NCBI GenBank assembly: GCA_013180625.2
Contig: SNVD02013275.1
Coordinates: 1-64,000 of the forward strand
DNA from: Boswellia sacra
Taxonomy: Eukaryota; Streptophyta; Magnoliopsida; Sapindales; Burseraceae
Reading direction: 5' to 3'
DNA: 64,000 nucleotides
Below the pieces are notes generated by a model, which had not been told where the DNA came from, searched no databases, and saw nothing but the letters and a program-made list of their open reading frames with translations. This document shows positions 1-11,469 of the stretch, piece by piece. Position 1 is the stretch's first letter. Each line of letters opens with the position of its first letter. Both the position numbers and the translations under genes were made by a program.

Positions 1-1575
1 AAAGTAAATTTGAATGAAAGATCAATGGGAGAAAGCTGGTTAAGGGATCCTTCTCTACCACAAGATATGGATTTGCGAATTAATTGTAGAATTGTCATCT
101 AATTACAGCATTGAAGTTATCAACCGTAGATAATAACAAGCTCTATTACCCCAATCTTTCCTTACTTGGTTGTTAAATAAAACAAGCTCTTTATTTAATC
201 TCTATCCATTAAACAACCTAGAACAAGCTCTCTGAGTTTAATTCAATGGATGCATTATGATAAGAAGATAGGTTGATCTAAGCAATAAACACACAAGCTC
301 GGATTATTTAACTTAGGTTATATTCTCCAATTGTAATCTCTGATCACAATTTTGATACTAATGATTAGAAATTCAAGACAATTACGGATCAAGATTTCTA
401 GTCTAGCAATAAATCACAACCAGATTATATTCAGTTGGCCACTCAAATACAATCAGCAAGCAATCATAAGCATTAAATATGGGAGAATACAAGCAACTTC
501 AATTAGAGAATTGGATAACAATTCCTTACACAATCAACTTACAAAAACCATATCAGGGGCTTTGAAATCACCCTCAACCAATTCAGATTCAGTTACACAT
601 GTTTAAGAACGTGGTAAATACAATACAACATGGAGACATTCCAGAAAATGAAAGGGAAGGGAAAAACTTAGCAAATTTGATGTAATTCTCTTTGGATTGT
701 AGTTCTTCCTCTTTCCAAGCTTCCTTTCTCCTTCAAGAACTCCAAGAGATGAAAGAATTCCAGAGCTGCAGCCTCCACCACGTTCTCCCCTCTTCAAGTT
801 ATGAAAATAAAACCCTAAAATATGTTTATATACTCTGCTACAGTAACTTGTTACAGTGCCCCTGTATTTAATAACATGCTATAGTGATATGTGGAATTAC
901 AAATATACACTTCTCATACCATTTTTATCATAACTTTTGGTACACTACATAAATTCGTGAACCGTAAATTTCTCCAGAAAATAGACTTCGAGAGCTTTTC
1001 AATGGTATATAGCATGTTATTCGGTTTCGATAAAATTAACTCCGAGAAATTGGTTGATTAGCAGAGGTGAAAATGAAGGGTTTTACTTCATTTTTGTGCA
1101 AGTTGCTCCAAAACTCCTACAAACATCAAAACCACACAAAAACATAAAAATACCAAGGAATATAGCAAAGAAATATGGACAAATTGATATGAAAGTAATA
1201 CATAAGTAGACATCTATCATGCATGCTACAGTGATTTGTGGAATTACATTTCTATACTTCTCACACTATTTTGATTACAACTTTTGGTACACTGAATGGA
1301 TTTATAAACCGTAAATTTCTCCAGAAAATAGACTTCGAGAGCTTTCCAACGGTATATAACATGTCATCGGGTTCATTGTATATCAATACAATTAAATCCG
1401 AGAAGATCACTGACTAGCAGAGGTGAAAATGAAGGGTTTTACTCCATTTTTGTGCAAGTTGCTCCAAAACTCCTACAAACATCAAAACCACACAAAAACA
1501 TAAAAATACCAAGGAATATAGCAAAGAAATATGGATGAATTGATGTGAAAATGATATATAAATAGACGCTTGTCA
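1..1575 (-). mobile_element. LTR of an Athila-like gypsy element, cut by the window edge
   Basis: This stretch matches the LTR at 26041-27457 from about its position 26245 onward, including the shared words for the poly-A-rich end and the run ending in CTATCA. It is in minus orientation: the LTR would start with TGATAGG on the minus strand. The first ~200 bases of the LTR lie left of the window. It is either the 5' LTR of an element extending leftward or a solo LTR. Short frames in it are not genes. Confidence 0.8.
1220..1575 (-). repeat. tandem duplicate of the LTR end
   Basis: The LTR reaches its expected terminus CATCTATCA at 1219. It is then followed directly by a second copy of the last ~355 bases, from the word GCTACAGTGATTTGTGG to a diverged terminus CGCTTGTCA at 1575. 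The two copies (about 886-1219 and 1220-1575) differ at many positions, so the duplication is old or was made from different family members. Confidence 0.75.
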
Positions 1576-2260
1576 ATATTTATTGAATTCTCGAGCGTAT
1601 CTTCAAGAAGGAGAAAGATGATTGTATTTGATAATCGATGTGTCTTGCAAAGTGAGAGGAGGGGGGTTTATATAGGAGAGGGGTGTAGATGAAAAAGGAA
1701 GTTTTTGAAGCTAACTTTTGAAAATAATCCGACAAGGGTTGGGTGGTCATCTGATGGATGTTTGGCCATTGGCCAATAGCCAGGCGACTGTCTTGGACAA
1801 CCAAGCAGCTTTTTGATGCCAGTCGATCAATTTCTCGTAGCCCCTTTCCATTTTTGCTGTCATTTGATGCAGTCCTTTCAGACCTTCGTCCCTTCAATCG
1901 TTCATAACTTTTTAAGTTCAACTCTGATTCATAAAAACTAGACATTTGTAGCTTCGCAACTGTATATGACTCATCATCAGATTCCTCTTGGATTGGTTTC
2001 TATGATTTTTCAAAGTCATATGTTAGTTTTTGAGGCCCTTCACCAACTTCTTCTTACCCTTCTCTTCTTGAATCTCAATGGCAGTTTAGTCATTTTCTTT
2101 GCTCAACATTCATCTTCATTTTATCATCGAGTCTGAAACATTCAGTGTCTGCAGTCCTAAGCCTATTTGGCCTTCCACCTTATTTCAGTGTTGAATATCG
2201 GTGTTCTTGTAAGTCAATAAAGGCTTCTCTGTCTTTGTCTATCATTATTGGGCCTCAAAA
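1576..2260 (-). mobile_element. host LTR family, copy a (minus strand fragment)
   Basis: This aligns by eye with 28600-29060 and 60820-61170. The shared features are GAATTCTC followed by a leader, a TATA-like box on the minus strand (TATATAAA, plus 1667-1674), and then the words for the 'tttttca(a)agtcat' block near 2005-2025. It reads as promoter and U3 of a minus-strand LTR. The long minus frame at 1580-1945 runs through the TATA region and has no recognisable domain, so I do not call it a gene. Confidence 0.55.
1667..1674 (-). promoter_or_regulatory. TATA box of host LTR copy a
   Basis: Minus-strand TATATAAA followed by a C-rich leader. The equivalent box in copy b is CTATAAAAGG (28682-28691); in copy c it is degenerate (60898-60906). 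Confidence 0.5.
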
Positions 2261-2284
2261 CCATAAGCTAAATTCCAATGCTTA

Positions 2285-2530
2285 AAGTGTTTATATTATT
2301 CGTGTCAATGATCGTGTTAATCATGTTATCGTATCAAACGTGTTTTAATTCGTATTTGTGTTAATTATGTCGTAAATGAATTCATGTCGTAAACATGTTG
2401 TGTCATAATCATGTTTGTGGGTTGAAGGCCCTCAACTTGAATACGACATGATTATTAAATGAACAAGACACAAACATGAGTAGCCAAAACCCAAACCCGC
2501 TAATTTTTGTGTCACGTGTGATCACTCAAA
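2285..2530. repeat. interspersed repeat rich in GTGTCGTAA/TCATG words
   Basis: This has many short repeats of the type GTGT(C/T)(G/A)TAAT and CATG, with a near-palindromic centre around 2433-2449 (GTTGAAGGCCCTCAAC). It ends in AATTGACACCTTTA. It resembles a common dispersed plant repeat. I cannot place its ends or class. Confidence 0.35.
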
Positions 2531-2775
2531 TTGACACCTTTACAGAAGCATAATCACCTGACCAAACCCATCAATAATATTGATATTGATATGCTGCATT
2601 CATTTGAAGAACTACGAAATGGTAACGTAATGAATTTGTGGGATCAAATGGAATTGGTGATTGTTGGGAATCTAATAGGCACAACACTAATTCATGAGAC
2701 TAGAATTCAGTTACCTGAGTTTGGAGCCACCAAAACTCTAACTCTCTTCTAAGTAGAATTTATTGTCGTAAATAA

Positions 2776-3640
2776 AGCTGGGACAACGCCGGGATGGGAT
2801 GAGGAATGTCATCCCTATCCCCAATTTCAAAATCAATCCCCATCCCTAACCCAATTGGGTATGGGGACGGGGAATCCTCAAAACCAAAATGCATTCCCAT
2901 CCCCAATTTCCAATCTCTATTTACCTACTAACAATTTAAAATTTTAACTACCAAAATTTATAACTTCCAATATAAATCAAAATTTAAAAAACATAAATCA
3001 AAATAGAAAATACATAACAAGAAGAAAAATTAGTGAAATTTTTGAGCCATGAAATTGTTTTGTAAAAAATCACCCACATATACATACTTTTAAGCTTTGT
3101 TTATTTATTTTCCTTCAACCCCACTTGCCAGCTTTGTCGATTTTATTAACAAAAATTATTTTTCTTTAACTTTAAATTATAAGTGCTCTTATAATGCACC
3201 ATTAAATGAAAATAATATATAATAATCTTTGACTTGGCAGCTCCCAGACAAGCATGAAGCAAATAATATTTCATGCACTTTAATTTTAGAAATGGGTTGG
3301 GCTTGGTTGGGTTGGGTTTTACAAGAGTAAGTTGGACTTTGGGTTTAATAAAAGGAAAGCTAGGAAGGGATTAAACACACACACACACACACACATGCAC
3401 ACACACACACGCACACACACACATTAACTTTTATTTTTATTTTTTGGCTTAGGCTGGGCGAGGCTGGGCTGGGTTAGGGAATACGATCCCCATCCCCATT
3501 TAAATTTATGAAAAATTTTCATCCCCATCTCCATCCCCATCCCCACCCCATTCCCCATTTGTTACTCCCTATCCTCGGCACGAACGTGCTAGGGAATTGC
3601 GATGGCCCATCCTCATGGGGATTAGTCCCTACTCTAGTCA
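2776..3640. repeat. CCCCAT-rich repeat, probable small non-autonomous element
   Basis: Runs of CCCCATCCC occur at 2820-2910 and again at 3486-3560, while GGGATGGG and GGGGA words sit near 2790-2800 and 3617. This suggests inverted ends of a small DNA transposon around an AT-rich core and a CA microsatellite. The target duplication could not be identified. The plus frame at 3508-3705 is only the translation of the CCCCAT tandem. Confidence 0.35.
3374..3422. repeat. (CA)n microsatellite
   Basis: About 49 bases of CA dinucleotides, interrupted once by TG and once by CG. Confidence 0.95.
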
Positions 3641-4103
3641 TAAATATTAAACTCTCATATTTTATTCAAATATTACCCCATTTTCTAGTATTTAAATTAA
3701 TTTGATTTCTTTTAAGATAAAAATTATAAACCCATCGATCAATTGGAATTTAATTTTTTAGATAAAACTATTTAGGAAAATTTAACTAGTCCCCAAATTA
3801 GCGTCCTTCTCAAAAATGGTCCTCTAGCCCAAAAATTTTCAACACATGGTCTCCAATCTGTGAAATGTCCAAAATACCAGTTGTTTATACTTCATCTTTT
3901 TCATTCACCTTCTACATTAACTCTTTCTAACTCGCTAACTCTCTTACTAACTCTCCTAATGGTTAAATGAAATACAGATATTTTTATTGAACATACAAGC
4001 ACAAATATCAACAATTTAAAAATCATATAAGGAAAAAAATTGTTGCATTGGAAGGAAGTTGCATCATTTGTTCTTGATTTTAACATATCATTTACATTTA
4101 AAT
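3641..4103. other. AT-rich intergenic stretch
   Basis: I see no coding signal or recognised repeat here. Short frames (for example minus 3901-4086) have no domain. Confidence 0.5.
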
Positions 4104-4773
4104 TGTTAGCAGCATGCCCTAAGAGTATGGATATTTCTATAATTTTATAAACTTTTGATTAATAAATAAAGAGTCATTTATATTTGTCCGAATGTGATTG
4201 TATCAATATCTAAAAGCTGTGGAGCTTGTACATTGATAAAGTATCTATTTATACGAGATATAAATGAGACGTAGAACTTTATCATAGCTTAAATATAGTT
4301 CACAACCTATAAAAAAAAGGTTGAGCACTTTGCTCAGACAAAATTGTTGTGTTGTTTGTCTTGATGGGGAATGGTGAGTCTTAAACCATTTGAAGTGGAG
4401 ACTTAAAGACAAAGACACTTGTGCATCATGAATGCATTGAACCAAACCATGTGGAATTAATCATTTGGTGGAAATAACATTATCGAATGTGAATTACCAT
4501 GGCCGAGCACTAAAGGCATATCTACCTTAATTTTGAGTGGATAGTTTACCTCTAGTATATTAGCTATGGTATTTGGCTAGATTAAAAAGTGAGATCTAGA
4601 ATGAAAGGTCAATTGCTTGGCTAGTTGGGATTGTAAGATCAATATATTGGAGAACATTACACCATAGATATGGAATTCATGACTTTGAAAGGATTGCTGA
4701 CTACCACCTCAGGGGTTTTACGAGGTTTTGAATGATGAATCCTGGCCAAATGTCTAATGAAGGAAGTTCATTA
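4104..4773 (+). mobile_element. 5' part of an LTR interrupted by Copia-1
   Basis: It begins TGTTAGCAGCATGCCCTAAG, a typical LTR start in plants, and continues with the AATAAATAAA-type leader words. It breaks at 4773 with the CATTA target duplication of Copia-1 and resumes at 14142. The resumed part ends at 15182 in TTCTTACA just before a primer-binding site. Joined length would be about 1.7 kb. The start is inferred from the TG and the general look; no second LTR was found to confirm it. Confidence 0.5.
4769..4773. repeat. target site duplication of Copia-1, left (CATTA)
   Basis: Identical to 14137-14141 and directly adjacent to both ends of Copia-1. Confidence 0.9.
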
Positions 4774-4989
4774 TATTAGCCCTAAGGCTACATGATAATT
4801 TTGATGATAACAATACACATTGATTCATTATGATTTACTAACATGTTTATTTATGTGTAAGAGTAATATCATTGAAATAATTATAAAATCAAGAAAAGAC
4901 TTATTAAAATGAAGTGTTGAAGCTAAGGAGAAGACTACATGTTAAAGGCACAAAAGTTTAAGAACAAGGTTTGACTCAAGAAATGTGAC

Positions 4990-5720
4990 ACATGAGCAAT
5001 GTTCAATCAATTGGTCATATATATCTCTATAGATGTCCAAATGATGTGATTCTTAAGCCTTTGGAAAGCTTACTCAATTTATAACATTTCATATGTTTTA
5101 AAGAAGTTCAAATTTCAAGTGCAAGGTTGTCCAAATCATTATGCAAATTGAAAGACAAATGGAAGCAGCTAACATGAGCACCGAATACTCTTTTGGACAT
5201 ATCTTGAGCTAGAAATATCAAAATGACTTGATTATTATAGCATTAGAAAGAGGACTTAATGAGGCACATTTCATATGTTTTAAAGAAATTCAAATTTCAA
5301 ATGGAAGGCTAACATAATTGACATGTAATTCGGTGGACTGACACAGAGAAGAAAAATCAACTCATATGAGCACTGAATGATATTTTGTCCATATCTTGAG
5401 ATAGAGATATCCAAATGCTTTGATTTTTAATGTTTTGGAAAGCTAATTCAAATATGCAGATCTTTTATATTTTGAAGAAATTCAAATTTCAAACGAATGG
5501 CTGATAGAATTATCACTCAATTTGGTGGACTGACACAAGGAAGAAAAATCAAGTCACATGAGCACCGAATGGTGTTTTGGCCATATCTTAAGCTACAGAT
5601 ATCCAAATGACTTGGTTCTTGATGAGTTGGAAATCTTATTCAATTGTACAGATCTTTTATGCTTTTCATATTTTCAAATTTCAAACGCAACATTGACAAA
5701 AATGGTAGACAAGATTACAG
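4990..5720 (+). repeat. four diverged ~185 bp tandem repeats in U3
   Basis: Units start at ATGAGCA near 4992, 5173, 5365 and 5558. Each contains a block like ...ATATCTTGAG...ATATCCAAATG...TTTTGAAGAAATTCAAATTTCAAA. The 3' LTR (12578-13290) has the same array. Such U3 repeats are often enhancer-like in plant LTRs; that role is inference. Confidence 0.7.
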
Positions 5721-5783
5721 TTTTTACGGTGCGCAGAAACTTTGGAGTTGGTGTCTTCACTTGATTAAGTTCTTCCCATTTGC

Positions 5784-5793
5784 CTATAAAAGG
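5784..5793 (+). promoter_or_regulatory. TATA box of Copia-1 5' LTR
   Basis: CTATAAAAGG, about 1 kb into the LTR, followed by a purine-rich leader. The equivalent in the 3' LTR is at 13368-13377. Confidence 0.7.
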
Positions 5794-6009
5794 AGCCCTT
5801 CTCCCATGCATTAAGGAAGTGCAAGAGAAGCATCTATCAAGCAAAAAAAAAAGAAAAAGAGAAATATCAAGTCTAGAGAGCTTTTATATTCTTTATCTAC
5901 TCTTTGAAGAGAGTTGTACTTTTGTTGTAAAAATTTTCTTTGTTCTTGTATTGTGGTAAGAGTGAGATCTTCTTGCAAAGGATAAAAGTTATCCTTGAGA
6001 GAACTCTTT

Positions 6010-6235
6010 CCTTGGTGAAGTTGTTCATCAAGAAGAACTCTTGGTGTGGTGTTATCAAGGGTTAAAGAAAGTGGCCTTGGTCAGGTTGTTCATCAAGAAG
6101 AACTCTTGGTGTGGTGTTATCAAGAGTTGAAGAAAGTTGCCTTGGTGAGATTGTTCATCAAGAAGAACTCTTGGTGTGGTGTTATGAAGGGTTGAATGAA
6201 AAAGTCTTGGTGAGTTTGTTCATCAAGCAAGTTGT
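6010..6235 (+). repeat. 65 bp tandem repeat (about 3.5 copies) in R/U5
   Basis: Units begin CCTTGGTGAGGTTGTTCATC at 6010, 6075 and 6140, and TCTTGG at 6205, exactly 65 bases apart. The same array is in the 3' LTR at about 13592-13810. Confidence 0.9.
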
Positions 6236-6557
6236 AAAGATTTCTACAACTTAGTGGAAAGCTTAGCTCGTGGAGCTAGGAGCCTGTGGACGTAGGCAAG
6301 GTTTGCCGAACCACGTAAATTGAGTTTGCACTCTCTCTATCCCTTTCCTCTTTACATTTACTTGCACTTGTGATTGTTCAATATTGTTATGCTCTTGATT
6401 GCGTCTTAGATAACTTATATTTTCATCTTCTTCACCTTTATTCTCAAAGAAAGAGTGAACTAATTTTAATCTTTCAAGAAAAGTTTTCTAAATCCATTTT
6501 TATAAATAAAAACCCAATTCACCCCCCCTCTTGGGTTGCCATACCTGGGTCAATAAG

Positions 6558-6569
6558 TGGTATCAGAGC
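6558..6569 (+). promoter_or_regulatory. primer-binding site of Copia-1 (tRNA-iMet)
   Basis: TGGTATCAGAGC two bases after the LTR end. This is the usual plant copia primer site. Confidence 0.9.
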
Positions 6570-6609
6570 AAGGTTGCTCAATTTTTTAAATCTTAACCGA
6601 TTTTGAGCT

Positions 6610-7711
6610 ATGGCGACTTTTAATCCAACTTCATATGTTGAGGGGCTTTCTATCTCTAGACCTCCAATTTTTAATGGAAGTTATTACTCTTATAAGAAAA
6701 CTAGAATGAGTATTTTCTTGAAATCTTTTGATTATGATTTGTGGTCTATTGTTTTGGAAGGACCTTTGTTCCTACTAAAATTGAAAATGGGGGATGCATG
6801 CTTAAAGAACCTAAAGAGTTTAGTGAAGATGATAAAAAGCAATTGAGTTTGAATGCTAAAGCTATGAATGTGTTGTATTGTGCTCTAGATAGAAATGAGT
6901 TTAACAGAATATCTACTTGTTCTACGGCACAAGAAATATGGCACACACTTAAAGTAACTCATGAAGGAACTAGTCAAGTTAAAGAATCCAAAATTAGTAT
7001 GCTAGTTCATAGTTATGAGCTTTTTAAGATGAAACTGGATGAATCAATTTCTGAAATGTTTACTAGATTTATGGATATTGTCAATGGTTTGAAATCTCTT
7101 GGTAAATCTTATTCTAATGTTGAAATGGTGCGAAAGATTCTTAGGTGTCTACCAAAATATTGGAAGCCAAAGGTGACGGCAATTCAAGAAGCAAAGGACC
7201 TCACCAAACTACCATTAGAAGAACTTATGGGTTCTCTCTTGACTCATGAAATCACCTTGAAGAAGAATGAAGAAGAAGATTGCAAAATGGCAAACATGTG
7301 CTTCATGGCTTAAGAGAAAATGAGATAAGTATTCTAAACCATGATCCTAAGCTTTCATATGATGAATTACTTGAAGCATTTCAAAATTTACATGTGCAAG
7401 TTGATAAACAAAATTCAAAAATCAATGCTTTCAAAAAGAAGTCAAAAATCATGTTATCTCAATTAGAAGAGTTGGTGGAAATAAATGAAGCTTTAGAAAA
7501 TGAAAATGAAATTTTAAAGCAAAAAGATTTTGAAAGTTTGGAAAGTCAAATACATTTTTTAAAAACTGAAAATGAGATTTTAAAACAAAAGGATTTTGAT
7601 AAATTAGAGAAAGAAAATGTTATTTTGAAAAAGGAAAATAATGACTTAAGAAATATTGTTGATAGTTTTACAAAAAGCACAAAAAATTTGAATTCTATGT
7701 TACAAAATTAA
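6610..7711 (+). pseudogene. gag: Copia-1 gag, frameshifted
   Basis: Starts at ATG 6610 just after the primer-binding site. Three frames must be joined: 6610 to about 6780, then the frame ending at 7313, then the frame of 7280-7711. The first part has the copia gag start (PPIFNGSYYSYKKTRMSIFL). The middle has the UBN2-type body with a TAQEIWHTLKVTHEGTSQVK block. The last part is a lysine/glutamate-rich coiled coil with a repeated motif ENEILKQKDF. The two frame changes make the copy unable to produce a full Gag. The zinc knuckle follows in another frame at 7819-7860. Confidence 0.85.
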
Positions 7712-7818
7712 AGGTGTATTTTTGATAAAAGAGGGTTAGGATATAAAACTCATAAAACTCAAAACTATTTTAAAACTATTTTGTTCATGCATCTTCTAGG
7801 AATATTCCTAATCATTCA

Positions 7819-7860
7819 TGTACTTATTGTGGAAGAAAAGGACACAAAGTGCATTCTTGC
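7819..7860 (+). pseudogene. Copia-1 gag zinc knuckle (CCHC)
   Basis: Encodes CTYCGRKGHKVHSC, the C-X2-C-X4-H-X4-C nucleocapsid motif, all four ligands present. It lies 105 bases after the coiled-coil frame closes, so it is disconnected by stop codons. Confidence 0.85.
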
Positions 7861-8000
7861 TATATTAAGAGAAATCCTAATTTGAAACAAATATGGGTTC
7901 CAAAAAGTACCATAACTAACCCCCAAGGACCCAAGAACTTTTGGGTACCAAAAAGTTACTCCTTGAATGTTGATTGTAGAGACAAAGTGGCAAACACAAG

Positions 8001-8351
8001 TGGTACTTAGATAGTGGATGCTCAAGGCATATGACCGGAGATGCCTCCAAGTTCTCAAGATTAATCATGAAGAAAGGAGGATATGTGACCTTCGGTGATA
8101 ATGCCAAAGGAAGGGTAATCGGACATGGTGATATTGGTAACCCTTCTTCACCTATTATTAAAGATGTTTTGCTTGTTCATGGTTTAAAACATGATTTGAT
8201 TAGCATTAGTCAATTGTGTGATAAGGGATATTTTGTTGCTTTTGAGCCTAATAGATGTGTGATTAAGGATGTTAGTAACAATAAGACATTATTTGTTGGT
8301 AATAGATGTGGTAATATTTATACAATGATATTGATGTTAATGATCATGTAG
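8001..8351 (+). pseudogene. Copia-1 protease
   Basis: The block WYLDSGCSRHMTG (8001-8039) holds the aspartic protease DSG triad, intact. It is followed by the family's VTFGDNAKGRVIGHGDIG and LLVHGLKHDLISISQLCDKG blocks. The frame runs off after YTM because of a one-base change near 8330, and the GAG-pre-integrase region continues in another frame. Confidence 0.85.
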
Positions 8352-8354
8352 AAA

Positions 8355-9643
8355 ATTGTTTCATTGTTAATCATGATGCTTGGTTATGGCATAGAAGGTT
8401 AGGTCATGCTAGCATGGACACAATTTCAAAAATTTCTAAAAATGATTTAGTTGATGGTCTTCCAAAAATAAAATTTGAAAAGGATAAGATTTGTGATGCT
8501 TGTCAATTTGGAAAACAAGTGAAAACTTCTTTTAAACAAAAGAAATTTATTTCAACAAATAAACCTCTATAATTACTTCATTTGGATTTATTTGGACCAT
8601 CAAGAACTCAAAGCCTTGGTGGAAAGTATTATGTTTTTGTTATTGTGGATGATTATTCAAGATTCACTTGGGTATTATTCTTGAAAACTAAAAATGAGGC
8701 CATACAAGCTTTTTCAAAATTTGCAAAAAGAGTCCAAAATCAAAAAGGGTATTCTATTGTGTCCATTAGGAGTGATCATGGTGGTGAAGTAGACAATGTT
8801 GCATTTGAAAATCTTTGTGATGAAAATGGTTTTGAACATAATTTTTCCTCACCTAGAACTCCACAACAAAATGGTGTTGTTGAGAGAAAAAATAGGACTA
8901 TCCAAGAAATGGCTAGGACCATGTTACTTGAAAATAATTTGCCAAAATATTTTTGGGCCGAAGCCGTTAATACCGCATGCTTTATAATCAATATAGTCCA
9001 TATTAGAGCTTTAATAAAGAAAACTCCTTATGAACTTTGGCAAGGAAGAAAACCCAACATTGGATTTTTTAAAGTTTTTGGATGTAAATGTTTTATTTTA
9101 AACACCAAGGATAACCTTGGAAAATTTGATGCAAAAGCCGATGTTGGAATTTTTATTGGCTACTCCAACCATAGTAAAGCATATAGAGTTTTTAACAAAA
9201 AGACTCTTACTATTGAAGAATCTATGCATGTTGAATTTGATGAAACTAATGTTATTTCTTCAAAGAATTTAGATGATGATATTGTTGAGGTAGAAAGGCA
9301 AATCAAGGATTCAAGGCTTGATAAAAAGAGCCAAGATGAATTACAACTTCAACAAGAAAAGCTTGAGGAAGTAAATGATTCTTCCCAAGAATTACCAAAG
9401 GAATGGAGGTATGCAAAAGTTCACCCTAAAGATCTCATTATTGGTGAACCATCACAAGGTATGAAAACTAGATCTTCTTTTAAGAACTTTTGTAATCATT
9501 TTGCTTTTGTCTCTCAATTTGAACCAAAATCTTTTAAAGAAGCCGAAAATGACGAAAGTTGGATTTTGGCTATGCAAGAAGAATTGAACCAATTTGAGAG
9601 AAATCAAGTTTGGAAATTAGTCCCTAGACCCAAATATGACTAA
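8355..9643 (+). pseudogene. Copia-1 GAG-pre-integrase, integrase and RT stub
   Basis: 8355-8570 encodes the GAG-pre-integrase block (WLWHRRLGHASMDTISKI, CDACQFGKQ), ended by a TAA in place of a glutamine codon at 8570-8572. The frame then stays open from 8573 to 9643. The integrase DDE residues are visible: D in HLDLFGP, D in RSDHG, E in NGVVERKNR. The C-terminal GFFKVFGCKCFILN and FIGYSNHSKAYRVFN blocks are normal. It ends with the first ~30 residues of the RT domain (SWILAMQEELNQFERNQVW) and stops at PRPKYD. RT catalytic motifs and RNase H are missing. IN itself is nearly intact. Confidence 0.9.
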
Positions 9644-10269
9644 ACCCCTTAGTCAAGATAGATTTTGCATAATTAGAAGAGAATTAGGCATGTTGGATAT
9701 ATCTTAATTTTGCTTTTATATGATTATCTTTGAATGGTAGCATATGTTAAGGGGGAGAATATATTTAGGGGGAGTAGTTAATTTGATTACATCTTTTTGA
9801 TGATAACAAAAGGGAGAGAAATGGTTGAATTGATTGCTTATATTCATAACAAGTGCCATTTTTTGTTTATTCTTGATTTTATTTTCATTCTTGATTTTAT
9901 ATATTATTTGAAAGCAATCAATGGTTTGTCATCATCAAAAAGGGGGAGATTGTTAGCCCTAAGACTACATGATAATTTTGATGATAACAATACACATTGA
10001 TTAATTGTGATTTACTAACATGTTTATTTATGTGCAAGAGTAAGATCATTGAAATAATTGTAAAATCAAGAAAAGGCTTATTAAAATGAAGTGTTGAAGC
10101 TAAGGAGAAGACTACATGTTAAAGGCACAAAAGTTTAAGAACAAGGTTTGACTCAAGAAATGTGATACATGCGCAATGTTCAATCAATTGGTCATATATA
10201 TCTCTATAGATGTCCAAATGATGTGATTCTTGAGCCTTTGGAAAGCTTACTCAATTTATAACATTTCAT
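9061..10269 (+). repeat. Copia-1 tandem unit 1 (integrase end to LTR start)
   Basis: First of three units of about 1.2 kb: integrase C-terminus, RT stub, spacer with GGGGGAG tracts, polypurine tract (9937-9950), and the first 319 bases of the LTR (9951-10269). The junction TTTCAT/TGGATTTTT shows a CAT microhomology between LTR position 319 and the integrase gene. Confidence 0.9.
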
Positions 10270-11469
10270 TGGATTTTTTAAAGTTTTTGGATGTAAATGT
10301 TTTATTTTAAACACCAAGGATAACCTTGGAAAATTTGATGCAAAAGCCGATGTTGGAATTTTTATTGGCTACTCCAACCATAGTAAAGCATATAGAGTTT
10401 TTAACAAAAAGACTCTTACTATTGAAGAATCTATGCATGTTGAATTTGATGAAACTAATGTTATTTCTTCAAAGAATTTAGATGATGATATTGTTGAGGT
10501 AGAAAGGCAAATCAAGGAATCAAGGCTTGATAAAAAGAGCCAAGATGAATTACAACTTCAACAAGAAAAGCTTGAGGAAGTAAATAATTCTTCCCAGGAA
10601 TTACCAAAGGAATGGAGGTATGCAAAAGTTCACCCTAAAAATCTCATTATTGGTGAACCATCACAAGGTATGAAAACTAGATCTTCTTTTAGCAACTTTT
10701 GTAATCATTTTGGATTTGTCTCTCAATTTGAACCAAAATCTTTTAAAGAAGCAAAAAATGACGAAAGTTGGATTTTGGCTATGCAAGAACAATTGAACCA
10801 ATTTGAGAGAAATCAAGTTTGGGAAATTAGTCCCAGACCCAAATATGACTAAACCCCTTAGTCAAGATAGATTTTGCATAATTAAAAGAGAATTAGGCAT
10901 ATTGGATATATCTTAATTTTGCTTTTATATGATTATCTTTGAATGGTAGCATATGTTAAGGGGGAGAATATATTTAGGGGAGTAGTTAATTTGATTACAT
11001 CTTTTTGATGATAACAAAAGGGGGAGAAATAGTTGGATTGCTTATATTCATAACAAGTGCCATTTTTTGTTTATTCTTGATTTTATTTTCATTCTTTATT
11101 TTATATTTTTGAAAGCAATCAATGGTTTGTCATCATCAAAAAGGGGAGATTGTTAGCCCTAAGGCTACATGATAATTTTGATGATAACAATACACATTGA
11201 TTAATTGTGATTTACTAACATGTTTATTTATGTGTAAGAGTAATATCATTGAAATAATTGTAAAATCAAGAAAAGGCTTATTAAAATGAAGTGTTGAAGC
11301 TAAGGAGAAGACTACATGTTAAAGGCACAAAAGTTTAAGAACAAGGTTTGACTCAAGAAATGTGATACATGCGCAATGTTCAATCAATTGGTCATATATA
11401 TCTCTACAGATGTCCAAATGATGTGATTCTTGAGCCTTTGGAAAGCTTACTCAATTTATAACATTTCAT
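10270..11469 (+). repeat. Copia-1 tandem unit 2
   Basis: 1200 bp, nearly identical to unit 1. It carries an open frame from the junction to 10852 (named part 10433-10852) with the same PRPKYD end, a polypurine tract at 11138-11149 and a partial LTR at 11151-11469 (319 bp, same break). Confidence 0.9.

Larger units (their letters stand above)
4774..6555 (+). repeat. 5' LTR of Copia-1
   Basis: 1782 bp. It starts TATTAGCCCTAAGG (TG changed to TA; the other copies start TGTTAGCCCTAAG) and ends GGGTCAATA, where the 3' LTR ends GGGTCAACA. It holds four diverged ~185 bp U3 repeats, a TATA box and a 65 bp tandem array. Both LTR termini show a substitution. Confidence 0.9.

Noticed and set aside
1580..1945. 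121-codon minus frame
   Set aside because: It spans the TATA box and leader of an LTR and is not kept open in copies b and c.
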